A stretch of DNA of 64,000 bases, taken from the NCBI RefSeq assembly GCF_027409185.1, contig NC_084462.1, positions 1,426,001 to 1,490,000 of the forward strand, written 5' to 3'. The notes below the pieces were generated by a model, which had not been told where the DNA came from, ran no database searches, and saw only the letters and a program-made list of their open reading frames with translations. Shown here in pieces: positions 42,790 to 53,358 of this stretch. Each line of letters starts with the position of its first letter. Position 1 is the first letter of the stretch. Both the position numbers and the translations under genes were made by a program. Source of the stretch: Cynocephalus volans (lineage: Eukaryota; Chordata; Mammalia; Dermoptera; Cynocephalidae).

Positions 42790-43590
42790 GTGTATTCGTA
42801 GGTCCCCGAGGTAGCTGGCCAGGAATAGTCTGAAAGGCGAGCGCCTCTGAAAGGCGGTTTTCCTCTTCTTGTCCTGAATCTCCTTTTGAACTTAAGGGCT
42901 GATGAGTTTTGTCGTTTTTCTTTCGCATCCATCTAAATTTTATTAAACTTGGGACAATTATCTCCGCAAGGGGGATGTGGGCTTGACTCACTGATCCCTA
43001 AAAAGAAACGGTTAAGTTCCAGGTGTCTGTGCCTCCCTGGAGAATTAAGGCTCAATCTCCTGCTGGCCCTTACATTCTCCTACTTATAATTCCTCAAGAC
43101 TTTCCATTGCCTGATTTCACATTCATAAGCCCAGTTTCCTTATCTGCAGTGTGCCTAACAATTATACCTACCTTACGGGAATGTAAGGCCCCGAAGGAGT
43201 TAAAATTTAAAACAGTGCAGGGGTTGTCATTGCCTGCATCATTTCCTAATTCTACTTGTCACATTGAGGCCCCAGTGTGGAGAGTGATGGGTCGGTAAGC
43301 TGATTATGCACCCTCTGATGTTCTGCGCCATTTTAGGAGAATCTTACATGTGTTGAGATTTTGCAAACAATTAATTGTAAAATAACCAGCTGTATGAAAA
43401 GCTGGAGTATGTGATGGCATAGAATTTTCATTTCCTCTCTCACAATATTCACAATGGAGAGTTTATATTACATGGTAGCAGAAATAGGCATTTTTATGTG
43501 TTGCTTATATTTTACCTCAAATTAAATTGTAGATATAGGGTAATAAATAAAATCCATCCATGCCTTTCAAAAAAAAAAACAAAATTTAAA
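42790..43590. other. Intergenic stretch downstream of PPP1R15A
   Basis: AT-rich from about 43300 onward; no gene, RNA or clear repeat family recognised. Confidence 0.4.
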
Positions 43591-43616
43591 ACAGTGTTCT
43601 GGGGTGGCAGGACACG

Positions 43617-43735
43617 GGGTGGGTCCTGTATAGGGACGGCCGGTTCGCTGACTGGCTGAGCGTGGTGCTGACAACACTAAGCCAAGGGTTAAGATCCCCT
43701 TACCGGTCATCTTTTTAAAGAAGAAAAAAAAATTT
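43617..43735 (+). mobile_element. 5'-truncated dimeric SINE
   Basis: Starts at the dimer junction (CTGTATAGGGACGGCCGGTT) and keeps the second unit and GTCATCTTT tail. Confidence 0.88.
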
Positions 43736-43804
43736 TTAAACAGTACTCATGTGTTAGCTAGTAATGTAATTATTCTCACTCTCACCCATTCATGTCTTCA
43801 ATTA

Positions 43805-44895
43805 CCCATTGTCAAAGGACAAAATTACAACAGATTTAGAGATCTCAATTGGCTTTATTGCAATTCTAGAATCAGGCAACACCGCATTCCATAAATAGAA
43901 TATGTGTTCCAATGAGCCAAGCAGAGGAGGTTGGTTTTATAGACAGAAAAGGCTGAAGAAAGCAGCAACACCCATACCAGCCAGCAGAAAAAAAAAAAAA
44001 AAAAAAGCAAAACTAATTACAATAAAAAGAAAATAATTAAAAGAAAGCAGAAACAACAAAAGCGGATAGGTCATTTCAAAGTTACTTTCCTTGTAAAGTG
44101 GAAACAGGAAGACAGAACAATAGAAAAATAACTCACTAGTTTACATCAGGTTACTTCGGGCTATACTTTTTGTGTGAGGATTAAATCAGTGGGAATTTCA
44201 TTATCATGCCTATTGAAGATTTAAACTAGCCTGTTAGGGAAATTGGCTCATTCTCTCCTAATTTCTCAGGTCAGTCCACAATTAGGGTTGGTGATGTGGA
44301 ATTTAGCGGGGTTGACTCCATTTTGACTTTTAGTCTGGTCTTTTTGGTCCCAGTGCAGGAACTTAGTCCAGACTTAATCCAAGCCAGTTTAAATCTCCAA
44401 CAGGTAAGATAATGAAGTTCCCTCTGCTTTAATCTTTACACAAAAGAGATAGCCTGAAATGTACCTGATGTTTTCTATTGTTTTGTCTTCCTGTCCCCCA
44501 CCTTACTAGGAAACGACCAATCCGCTTTTTGTTGTTTCTTCTTTCTTTCTTTCTTTTTTTTTTTTAAAAAGATGACCAGTAAGGGGATCTTAACCCTTGA
44601 CTTGGTGTTGTCAGCACCACGCTCTCCCAAGTGAGCTAACCGTCCATCCCTGTATAGGGATCCGAACCCGTGGCCTTGGTGTTATCAGCACCACACTCTC
44701 CCAAGTGAGCCACGAACCGGCCCTTGTTTCTTCTTTCTTTAAGAGCTTTTTTCTGTCTATAAAACCAACCTCCTCTGCTTGGCTCATTGGAACACTTATT
44801 CTGTGTTATGGAATGAAGTGTTGCCTGATTCTAGAATCGCAATAAGGCCAATTGAGATCTTCAACTAAATTTGTTGTAATTTTGTTCTTTGACAA
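43805..44895. repeat. Long inverted repeat of LTR-like sequence with SINEs in its arms
   Basis: The left arm (about 43805-44125) reappears as its reverse complement in the right arm (about 44470-44895). Shared blocks include the sequence around CAAGCAGAGGAGGTTGGTTT and the block around GGAAGACAGAACAATAGAA. The spacer of about 340 bases is single copy. The right arm holds a dimeric SINE (44552-44723) and the left a SINE fragment. The composition resembles an old endogenous retrovirus LTR read antisense; the family is not identified. Confidence 0.7.
44552..44723 (-). mobile_element. tRNA-like dimeric SINE in right arm of inverted repeat
   Basis: Full dimer; TGTTTCTTCTTTCTTT occurs on both sides, consistent with a target duplication. 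Confidence 0.92.
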
Positions 44896-46302
44896 GGACC
44901 ATCTCCCATGATCACCTGTAAACCTCATGATAGTAGGTGCTGCTGCACAGCCCAGTCTTTAGAGCACAAGACAGGACACCCGGGTGGCGTGTAATAAGTG
45001 TTGGTTATTATTAAGGTGGTGCAAAAAGAGCCATGCGGGGGCCCTTTCTCTAAATAAGCAGGCACAAAAGCTGTTGAGGGTACGGTATTTTATCGAGTTA
45101 CTTACACGCCAGCTTCCCATGGAAACTGGACAAGCAGATGGCGAAGGCTTGGAGCAGGCAAAGCGAAAAGCGGAAGTCCATGGTGAAAGCGTCTGGGGCC
45201 ACGCGGCCAAACTGGAGCACCAGGGAGTCCGCTGAGGAGGAAGTCAGGAAATAAGCCTTAGCCAGACATTTTCATCTCCCTGCCTCCGAACTGCGAGAAC
45301 TACGACTCCTAAGACGCTGTGCGGCGCCCTCACTAAGCCTGGAAACCCCCTGATGGCCGTGTAAACTACAACTCCCAATAGGCTTTGCAATAGCATAGCG
45401 TCTGCCCTGCCTGGAAAAACGCTCAAGTGCTGATGTGAGAAGCAGTTCTCCTCCGTTCATGCCCAGTTAGGCCGGTTCCCTGGAACTCACGGTCATCCGG
45501 ATTCACTATCTGGAAGTTCTTGACCGAGGCCAGAGTGACTCGACCACGAAAACTGAGCACGTAGGAGTCCTGGTCGCTCCACGACGGGGCTCTGTTTTGC
45601 AGCAGGACCAGCCCCTGGCTAGCTCCCCGTTGGAGGCGACTCAGTAGTGACTCCTGTTTCTAGAAGGTGAAGTAGGGGCCGTGGTTTGTTAATTTACCAC
45701 CCACCAGCTTTTTTTCCTCCGGAAGCAGAACTTTTGAGTCTCAAGTCTTTACTCACTGAGACACGGGAGTCTGACAAAGTCCTGCAGGCTTCACGTGTGA
45801 CCTGCAACCCACTGGCCGCCTCCTTCCCTGGGTGCTAGGAGGACGGGCCCCCAGCCCTCCACTGACCCAGAGAGTCTCGGCCCTGGAGACTCACGTTTTG
45901 TGGCTGGACGCTAATTCTCTTGTTCTGGCCGTCAATTCCTGGGAAGATCAGAGTCATTTTCTGAGGATCCCATCCCAAGACGCTGGTCTCCTGGGAGTAT
46001 TATATTCCAGTTGGCCTGGCTCTTTCTCCTTCCCTGCCGTCCTGCCCCATTGTCTCTCATCCCCGGGACACTCACATATCACACAGCTCCCAGCTCCTCT
46101 CTGATCCGGGCAGTCTCTGGGAAGGAATTCTTCCGGCCGGGTTTCACCCCGTTGTCGAAGGTGGTGAACTTGGTGCCCGAAACATTGGATCTGCTGCCGG
46201 AAGGGTGTGGATAGAATAAAAGTGATTGTCACTCTTTGACTGTGCAAGTACTTGCCCAAGTCATCGACTCTTTTCATCAATCATGCTCCCACCCTGCCCC
46301 CC

Positions 46303-46399
46303 TTTTATTTTTGTTGGCTCCGCCCAGTACCAGGATCCGAACCCTTGACCCTGGTGTTATCAGCAGTGTGCTCTACCGAGTGAACCAATTAGCCAGCCT
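46303..46399 (-). mobile_element. tRNA-like monomeric SINE
   Basis: GGATCCGAACCCTTGACCCT to GAACCAATTAGCCAGCC, in a TULP2 intron. Confidence 0.8.
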
Positions 46400-46859
46400 T
46401 CTGCCCTCCTTTCTTTTTTTTGAGCCATGTGTTTTAGCCCTTTAGTAACTCTTCCCTCTAGGAAGCAAGAACTCACACATCTCAGGCTTCTTCTCTCACA
46501 GGAACTGAGAGTCCCAGCCTCCTCCTTCTCAAAATGTGAGATGTCTTCAATGCCAGCCTGTGCTCCAAAGCTTTCAGCTCTTCTATTCCCAACCACCCTT
46601 GGTATACAATCTGAAGAACTACAAAACCCATCAGGTCCCAGAGCAGGTGAACTTGTACTCTGGTCCTGTTGGAAATAGAGTTCACTTGTCTCTTTCTTCC
46701 TCAGGCTCCCTGCTACCTCTTTCTCTGGACACATCAGGGCTCTGCCCACCTGACTTTGCCTACAAAGTTGTCCCCATTCCGAGACATTGCCGCGGGGTCC
46801 AGGGAGATGAGGTCATTAGCAGCTTTGCTCCTCCTCCTCTTTCATCCAGTGCTGTGGAC

Positions 46860-47780
46860 GGGAGGAACAGACCATCAGAGTGAATTTCTGGCATCTGGCT
46901 AGAGCTACGAGTCCAAAGACAATAAAACCCATGTCCCATGACAAAGGAAAGGGTGATGGCACAATACGCGTCCCAGCTCTTGCTGGGAGATTATTCTCAC
47001 TGAAGGAAGCCACCTGCTGGGTCCTGAAGGGGAACTTCACATCTTCATATTGCCCCCCTCACTCCTTCCACCGATGGGTCTAGGTTTGGGACTCAGCGCA
47101 GGCAGGGGCAAGGCTTGACTGTAACAGGGAGGGCCTGCTTTGGAGAATGGGGAAAAGCCTCATTTAGACCATTGCAGCAGGACGCTGGTAGGCATTTCAT
47201 CCAGGAAAAGTGGGTCTGGCTCTCAGAAGAGGAAAAGCCTCTTTCTGGGAAAGAGAGGGGCACCCTGAGGAGAAGAGACCACACTGAGAGAGGGATGGCC
47301 AGACTCAGAAGGCCGTGGCTTGGCTCTGGAATGGAAAATCCACAAGAGGAAGGGGCTGGTTCCTGGGGCTGGGACTTATCCTAGGATGGAGTGGGTCCCG
47401 ACAGCAAAGAACTCTGAGGGACCAGACTTGGAACAATGAAGAAGGGACCGATACACCTTGAGAGGAGTGTAATGGGTGGGATTTTAGACCCTGAGAGAGC
47501 GGGGCCTGACTTTGGGAAAGAGAGCGGGCCGAAACCTAGAGGGTACAGGGATTAGTTATGGGATCTGTAGGGCCTATGCCATTAGTCCCTAAAAGAAAAC
47601 ATTCTAGTTCTGGGAGAGGCAGGGCTTGACACTGGAGTTGATAGGTCCTAGCTCTATGATGAGGAAGGCCTGGATTCGTGAAAGTCTTCACCTTGCTCAG
47701 AAAGGGGCGGGACTTGCCCCTGGGAGGCGGGGCTTGCTCCAGAGGCTGTGGGGACTGAAGGCCCAAAGGGACTGGACCGC
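46860..47780. other. TULP2 intron with degenerate GC-rich internal repeats
   Basis: Single-copy-looking intron sequence. 47280-47760 contains loosely repeated units of the GGGCCTGACTTTGG type. No exon recognised. Confidence 0.4.
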
Positions 47781-48554
47781 ACCTGCCGGCCACTGGCCGC
47801 CTCCATGTAGAGGTAGTAAGAGGGGAACGTGAACTTTTCTACAACGCGCTTGTCGCAGTTGATGCGGCACTGTACTGCACAGCCCCATGGTGCCGGCCAC
47901 AGCACATACGCCCCCATGTTTTCGCCCAGCCCAGGGCCCGGGGTGCGGATTGACCAGAGAGCTGCGCTCCCCACATCTCTGCTGCCCGTGCCGCCCTCGC
48001 CTTCCGGGTCCTCGGACACCTCGTAGGCCGCAGTTAGGAAGTTCGTCCCTGCAGACTCCAACTTTTCTTTCTCCTCTTCGGAATCTTTGCCCTAGCCCAC
48101 GTGCCAAATTCAAAGTTGGAGAACAGCCAGGCTCTTAGCCTTGCCAATTGCTGATTAGCCATCCCAGCTCAGGTTTACGCCCTCTCCCTCCTATGTTTTC
48201 TGCCCATTGGTCAAACATCTCAGCAGCCTGCCCAGCCAAGCTCTCAACATCAGTTAATTGGCCAAATGTATTTGCTTCTTTCTGCAGTCACACCCACTCC
48301 ACTCTACTGAGTGGAGAATCCCCTTGGGAGCACTGCCCACTTGCTAAATCCAGTGCTATTTGCTATAGATAACATACAATACAGCCCAGAGCTACCCCAA
48401 GTGAAACCATCTACTGCACTTTCACCAACACCCAAGTGAATGTCAGTGGGCTCTTCCCTATCACTACTCCGCTCTCTCTGAAGTTCGCTGCCTTTCCAAG
48501 GGCAGTATTTTTTTTTTTTTCCCAATTGTGCTCCTTTTGAAGCAGGGGCTGCAT

Positions 48555-48726
48555 TTTTTTTTTTTTTTTTTTAAAGATGACCGGTAAGGGGATCTCAACC
48601 CTTGGCTTGGTGTTGTCAGCACCACGCTCAGCCAGTGAGCGCACCGGCCATCCCTATATAGGATCCGAACCCGTGGCCTTGGTGTTATCAGCACCGCACT
48701 CTACCGAGTGAGCCACGGGCCAGCCC
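48555..48726 (-). mobile_element. tRNA-like dimeric SINE
   Basis: Full dimer with 18-base T-stretch. Confidence 0.94.
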
Positions 48727-48807
48727 TACAATGGGATATTATAAGGGAATTAAAAGGAATGAAGTACTGATAATGCTACAACATGGATGAACCTTAAAAG
48801 TTGCTAA

Positions 48808-48902
48808 GTGGGCCTGCCGGTTAGCTAGATTGGTTAGAGTGTGGTGTTATAACACCAAGGTCAAGGGTTCAGATCCCCCTACCGGCCAGCCGCCAAAAAA
48901 AA
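48808..48902 (+). mobile_element. tRNA-like monomeric SINE inside L1
   Basis: GCCGGTTAGCTAGATTGGTT to CGGCCAGCCGCC and A tail; TTGCTAAGT before, TTGCTGAGT after. Confidence 0.85.
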
Positions 48903-49050
48903 ACCTTGCTGAGTAATCTCTTCAGAGTCTTCACAGTCCAAAGAAAAAAAAGCAGAGGTGGGGGGGGTGGAATATTCGCTGAGTGAAAGAAGCCAGACAC
49001 AAAAGACCACATACTGTGTTGTTGATATGTCCAGAGATGACCCCTGAAGA

Positions 49051-49241
49051 CCGGCCCATGGTTCACTCAGGAGAGTGCGGTGCTGGTAACACCAAGGCCA
49101 CGGGTTCGGACCCCTATATAGGGATGTCCGGTTCGCTCACTGGGTGAGCGTGGTGCTGACAACACCCAGCCAAGGGTTAAGATCCCCTTACCGGTCATCT
49201 TTTAAAAAATAAATAAATAAATAAATAAATAAATAAAATAA
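49051..49241 (+). mobile_element. tRNA-like dimeric SINE inside L1
   Basis: Full dimer with an AAAT-repeat tail. Confidence 0.93.
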
Positions 49242-49539
49242 AATTGTGGTGATGATTGCACAACTTATAAATATACTAAAAACCGTGAAATTGTAAACTT
49301 TAAATGGGTGTTTTGTGTGGTATGTGAATTATATCTCAAGCTGTTACCCAAAAAAGGGGAGGATTTGTAGCATGGAAAAGTGGACCAGATTTCGCCCTGA
49401 TGTTCCCGAAATTACCAGGTTGTTGGCGGGCTGTCCAACACCTGCGTCGAGTTCCTGGAGGCTCTTTATACGGTGGGAGAGAGACGGGAACATCCTCCAC
49501 GGAGACTTCCTGCAACTCCGGATCAGAGCTGTCTGGGAG

Positions 49540-49750
49540 CCAGAATAGGGTGGGGTGCCGGGAATCCTGAGGACTGGGGAAGGAAAGGCTGAGGACTCGG
49601 ATTCTTGGGTGTTGGAGGAGGCTCAGGATGTGAACTCCTTGGTGTGAGGAAGAAGAGGAGTGGGGTCCAGAACTCCTGAGGTCTTTGGAGAAGAGCAAGG
49701 ATCGAGGTCCCAGACTCTTGGGTTCTAGTGGGAGTGGAGTTCTGGGGTAG
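49540..49750. repeat. Degenerate GAACTCCTGAGG-type minisatellite
   Basis: Irregular repeats of GGGTGTTGGAGGAGGC/GACTCTTGGG phrases in a TULP2 intron. Confidence 0.5.
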
Positions 49751-51108
49751 GTGGTTCAAGGACTCGAGGTCACCTGCTTCTGTCGACGACCCCAGGGAGC
49801 TGCGCGCACCGCTGCCATCTCCACTGCAGTTCACGGTGCCCGGGGCACTGCGGGCAACAGAACGCAGATGTGCCTCTGGCACGTTCTCCTGAAGGGAAGG
49901 GTTCCCAAGGCCTGGGAGAAGTGCAGCAAGGCCCGTTCAAACGACCTACAAATCACAATCCTCTGTGAACATCTGCTTCCTCACTCGGCTTCCAGACATC
50001 GCCCCCGATTCTTTGGACACCCAGACCCCGAGACTCACCCCGAACTCGAACTCCCTCCTAAGGCTCAAACAAGCACAGCTCCGCTGCTAAATGGTCGCGG
50101 GTTCCGTGCGTAAACAATCCCGTGCCACGCTCTCATGGTCTCTGCAGGACTTCTCCAAGTTACCCGAGCGCAGTCCCGCGCTCTACCCGGCCCGGCCCCA
50201 ACACTCCCCGCTACCTGCCTCCGCGACCCCCGGGCGGTCCCCAGCTCTCCCAGGCTCCACTCTCGCCCTCCGCCAACCCCGATCGCCGAGTTCCCTCAGG
50301 CCCCACCTTCCAGTTACACCATGTCCCGCCCCCGCGCTCCCTCTAGCCGGGTCCGGAACCCTCCCAGGTCCCGCTCCCGGGATCCCCCAGGTCCTGCTCT
50401 CAAGCTCTACTGGGCTCCGCCCGGAGGTTCTGCCAGGGCCCGCCCCATCTTCCACCAATGCCCAGCCCTAGGCCTGCACTAGGCCCCGCCCCGGGCTTCC
50501 ACAGACCCCTCCTTCCAGACCAGAGACGCCCCCAAGCCTCACGAGCCTTTCCTCGCCTCTGTCACGGGGAGGCGCTCCTCCCGGTGCCGCGGTGGCCGGG
50601 TCCGCAGGGAAACATCAGGGTTGGAAACATCGTTGTTGCTTCTTCTGCGGGAACGGAAGGGTGGGGGGCAGGAAGCAGACGGGAAGACGGGGTGAGGTGT
50701 GGCCTGGGGTAAAGGGAGGTTGTGATGCTGGAAGAGACTGTAAACCTTTTCCTCCACTGGGTCCCGGGTGTCCAGGACCTCAGTCCCCCAACCCCTCCTC
50801 CCTCAGATCCCGCGGTCCTGGCACTCAGTTCCTTCCTTTCCTAGGACCGATGAGTCTTACCCTCTAGAACCCTTGTTTCTTAGACATTTTGTAGTCTCAT
50901 TACCAGGGTTCGCTTTTTTAGGACCTGAATTCCTATTTTCTCATTTCCCAATGGGAGAACTTGAGGCCCAGAGAGAGCCAACATGGGCCAAAAGTCCCAG
51001 AGCAAGTACTGGGCATGGGGTTTCTGGGAAGGTGTGAAAGATGGAAGAGCAGGAGTGGCAAGATTCCTGGGCATAGTACCTGCTGTTCCAGCTTCTGCAG
51101 CCTCATGG

Positions 51109-51146
51109 CAGCGAGCTCATCCCCTAGCAGCGAGCTCATCCCCTAG
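51109..51146 (-). repeat. Perfect 19-base tandem duplication in TULP2 exon 2
   Basis: CAGCGAGCTCATCCCCTAG occurs twice back to back. Removing one copy restores the length and frame expected from human (28 codons over exons 1-2). Confidence 0.97.
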
Positions 51147-51600
51147 GGTCCTGAGAGAGAGATGTAGGCTAATGGTGACAGCAAGCAGGACACGCTGGTC
51201 GCCCAAGAGCCTCTCCTTCCCCTCTCGCCCACTGCCCAACTTGGGTTCTGAGCAGATGTGAAGTCACAGAAGGTGCAGAACCTGAGCCTGCTCTACCAGT
51301 TTTGAAGAAGCTCTTTCTTAACAAATTGGCCAGTCTAGAATCCAGAAGTCAGAGATCCCAGATCCCTCTTGTCTCAAGACTCAGGAGTCTGGGCCTTTAG
51401 CCCCTCTTCTTTCAGACCCATTCCCTCCCTTTAGGACCCAGGAGTTCAGGTCTCCAGCCCCTTCCCACAAGGCTGATGGTGCTGAATCTGCAAACTTGGT
51501 TATGATCCCAGAGCTGAGTGCGTGGGGGCACAATCGCGCTTTAACTACCCCTTTCCACCTCTATCCCCACCCCTGCCCATCCTTTCCCCACTCACTCTTT

Positions 51601-51753
51601 TTTTTTTTTTTTTTGTCTTTTTGTGACCGGCCGCACTGCGCTCAGCCAGTGAGCAGCGCACCGGCCATCCTTATATAGGATCCGAGCCCGCGGGCGGGAG
51701 CACTGCTGCGCTCCCAGCACCGCACTCTCCCAAGTGCGCCACGGGGTCGGACC
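51601..51753 (-). mobile_element. tRNA-like SINE, second subfamily, at TULP2 exon 1 donor
   Basis: Flanked by TCCCCACTCACTCTTT at 51585-51600 and 51754-51769. The duplicated block contains the exon 1 splice donor. The tail reads through GTCACAAAAAGACA. Confidence 0.95.
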
Positions 51754-52571
51754 TCCCCACTCACTCTTTCTTCCGTGTATCATTCTCCTGAGACATTCTG
51801 GAGAAGCAAGAATGAGGAGTCAGGACCCAGAACCAACATCTCAGTGGACTCTGCCCTCCCACACCTGATCCTAAGCCTGAAATTTTCTCCTGGACCCAGG
51901 CAACCTGAATCCCAGCACCTATTCCTGGCAAGGACCCAGTAGCCTGTTTCCAGCTTTTCTCGCTATCGGGGGAAACCCAGTTCTCCTTCTTCCAAATACT
52001 TAACACTCTCCTGCACCCAGGCATTGGAACTCAGGACTATGGGCCCCAAACACCTGACCCCCAGTGTACCCAGACCCCCCACTGCCCGCCTGCCAGGGAT
52101 CCTAGAGACTCCCTCTCCTCCCCTCGTGCCTGGTGCCTGGCGCCTGGCGAGGCTGCTCATATTCACGCCTCAGTGCTTCGCCTCTCTGGACAATCTCTAA
52201 ACATACCTAATCCTCTCTTTGGGAGCTGGGGACCTAATCTCAGGGTTTCTGGGAAGTAAGGAAGAGAAGAAAGAGGGCTCAGAGGGAATGGGGGAATTCC
52301 TACTGAACCTGCCCTAGTCCCTTCCCTCCTGGCCCCTCACGCTCCACTTCCAACAAAGCAATGATCCCCGGCCACCGCTGAAGCCGGGCAACCCTGCTCC
52401 AGGGATTCTGAATTAGAATGGAGCGCGGGTGTTCCTTACAGGGACTCGAGAGAGGCCTCCTCGCAGTCTCGCTCTGCCCATCTCGCTTATGAGAAACTTA
52501 CAAGGTAGGCTGTGCAATTGCTACCGAGCTGTAACTTGCAGGCACTTCTTGGGGCAAAAATAAATGGGAAA

Positions 52572-52590
52572 ACTACAACTCCCATGAGCC
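52572..52590. promoter_or_regulatory. ZNF143/SBS-like motif in the TULP2-NUCB1 intergenic region
   Basis: ACTACAACTCCCATGAGCC resembles the vertebrate ACTACAATTCCCA motif bound by ZNF143/THAP11, usually promoter-proximal. It lies upstream of the predicted NUCB1 first exon. Confidence 0.5.
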
Positions 52591-52815
52591 AAAGGGACCA
52601 AGATGCCCGCAGAAGTTGCCTTATTTTCCCCGTGCCTGCAGGTTGTTGTAGTCCTCTTTGAAAGTCTCCCCTCTCTTTTTGCCTAAATGGCAGGAAATGC
52701 GGCATCAAGAGGCTGGGCTTTCGAGAAAGGAGGCGAGACTTTCGAGAAAAGGCGACAGACTTCGGGAAGGGGAGAGGCCGCTAGATGCAGACGAAAGGGC
52801 CGGGAGCCAGCGTGG

Positions 52816-52932
52816 ACCAATCAGAGTTTGGGGGCGTGGATTCAGTTGGAAAGTGGGCGTGGTCTTGGGGAAATTACCAAGAACGTACCCCAGGTCCTTG
52901 CTGGAGAAAAAGCTCTTCTCAGTGAAAGAGAG
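52816..52932 (+). promoter_or_regulatory. NUCB1: Probable NUCB1 promoter and non-coding exon 1
   Basis: A CCAAT box (ACCAATCAG, 52816-52824), two GC-box-like GGGCGTGG sites (about 52830-52862) and a GTGAGG donor at 52933 fit a short TATA-less promoter and a non-coding first exon. Human NUCB1 has such an exon. The exact start is not visible. Confidence 0.5.
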
Positions 52933-53358
52933 GTGAGGGTTTAGTATTCCAGACTCTCGGGTCCTGGGGAGGATGGGGACCAGAGGACTGGAAAACTGGG
53001 TCCCGGAAGAGGATGGGCCGGTGCCAGTACTTATAGGTTCTTGGGAAATAGGAGGCTGGGGACGTGGACTCTTGAGTCTGCGGGAGGGGAAGGCCGAGAT
53101 TCCGGATTCCTGAGTCTGAGGGATGCGGGTGTTGGGAGCCAGGACTCCTGGGTCCGAGGTCCCGGACTTCTGTGTCGGAGGAAGGGAAGGCTGGAGGCCT
53201 GGAATCTTGGGTCCCGGGTAACGAAACGCTTTGAGTCTTGATTCTTGAAAGCGTGGGGGCGGTGCTGGGGGCACAGACTCCTGGGTCCAAGGGAGTAGGG
53301 GGCTTGGGACAGACATTATCCATTATCCACCTCTCCGCCGCTCACAGACCACGCCGCC

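Larger units (their letters stand above)
48728..49345 (+). mobile_element. L1 3' end with two SINE insertions
   Basis: GCTACAACATGGATGAACCT, GTGAAAGAAGCCAGACACAA and TGTGGTATGTGAATTATATC are L1 3' wording. Confidence 0.78.
45098..51796 (-). pseudogene. TULP2: TULP2 (tubby-like protein 2), apparently inactivated
   Basis: Human TULP2 is a testis-enriched tubby-domain protein. Recognisable minus-strand exons: 51765-51796 (MSQENDTRKK), 51080-51150 (DELAAMRLQKLEQQ), about 50543-50644 (diverged), 49774-49888, 49416-49573 (WLPDSSDPELQEVSVED), about 47783-48086, 46750-46850, 46076-46190, 45895-45990, 45491-45659 and 45098-45231. Lesions seen: a perfect 19-base tandem duplication in exon 2 (51109-51127 and 51128-51146) shifts the frame; about seven bases are missing in the 49416-49573 exon; an in-frame TGA at 46842-46844 replaces an Arg of the GRKRRRSK segment and the 5' end of that exon is degraded; a TGA at 46079-46081 sits where Cys is expected after RIREELGAV. 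The last exon reads past the human end CLSSF by six codons. The other splice sites remain good, so inactivation looks fairly recent. A downstream ATG in exon 2 could bypass the first lesion but not the others. Confidence 0.85.
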
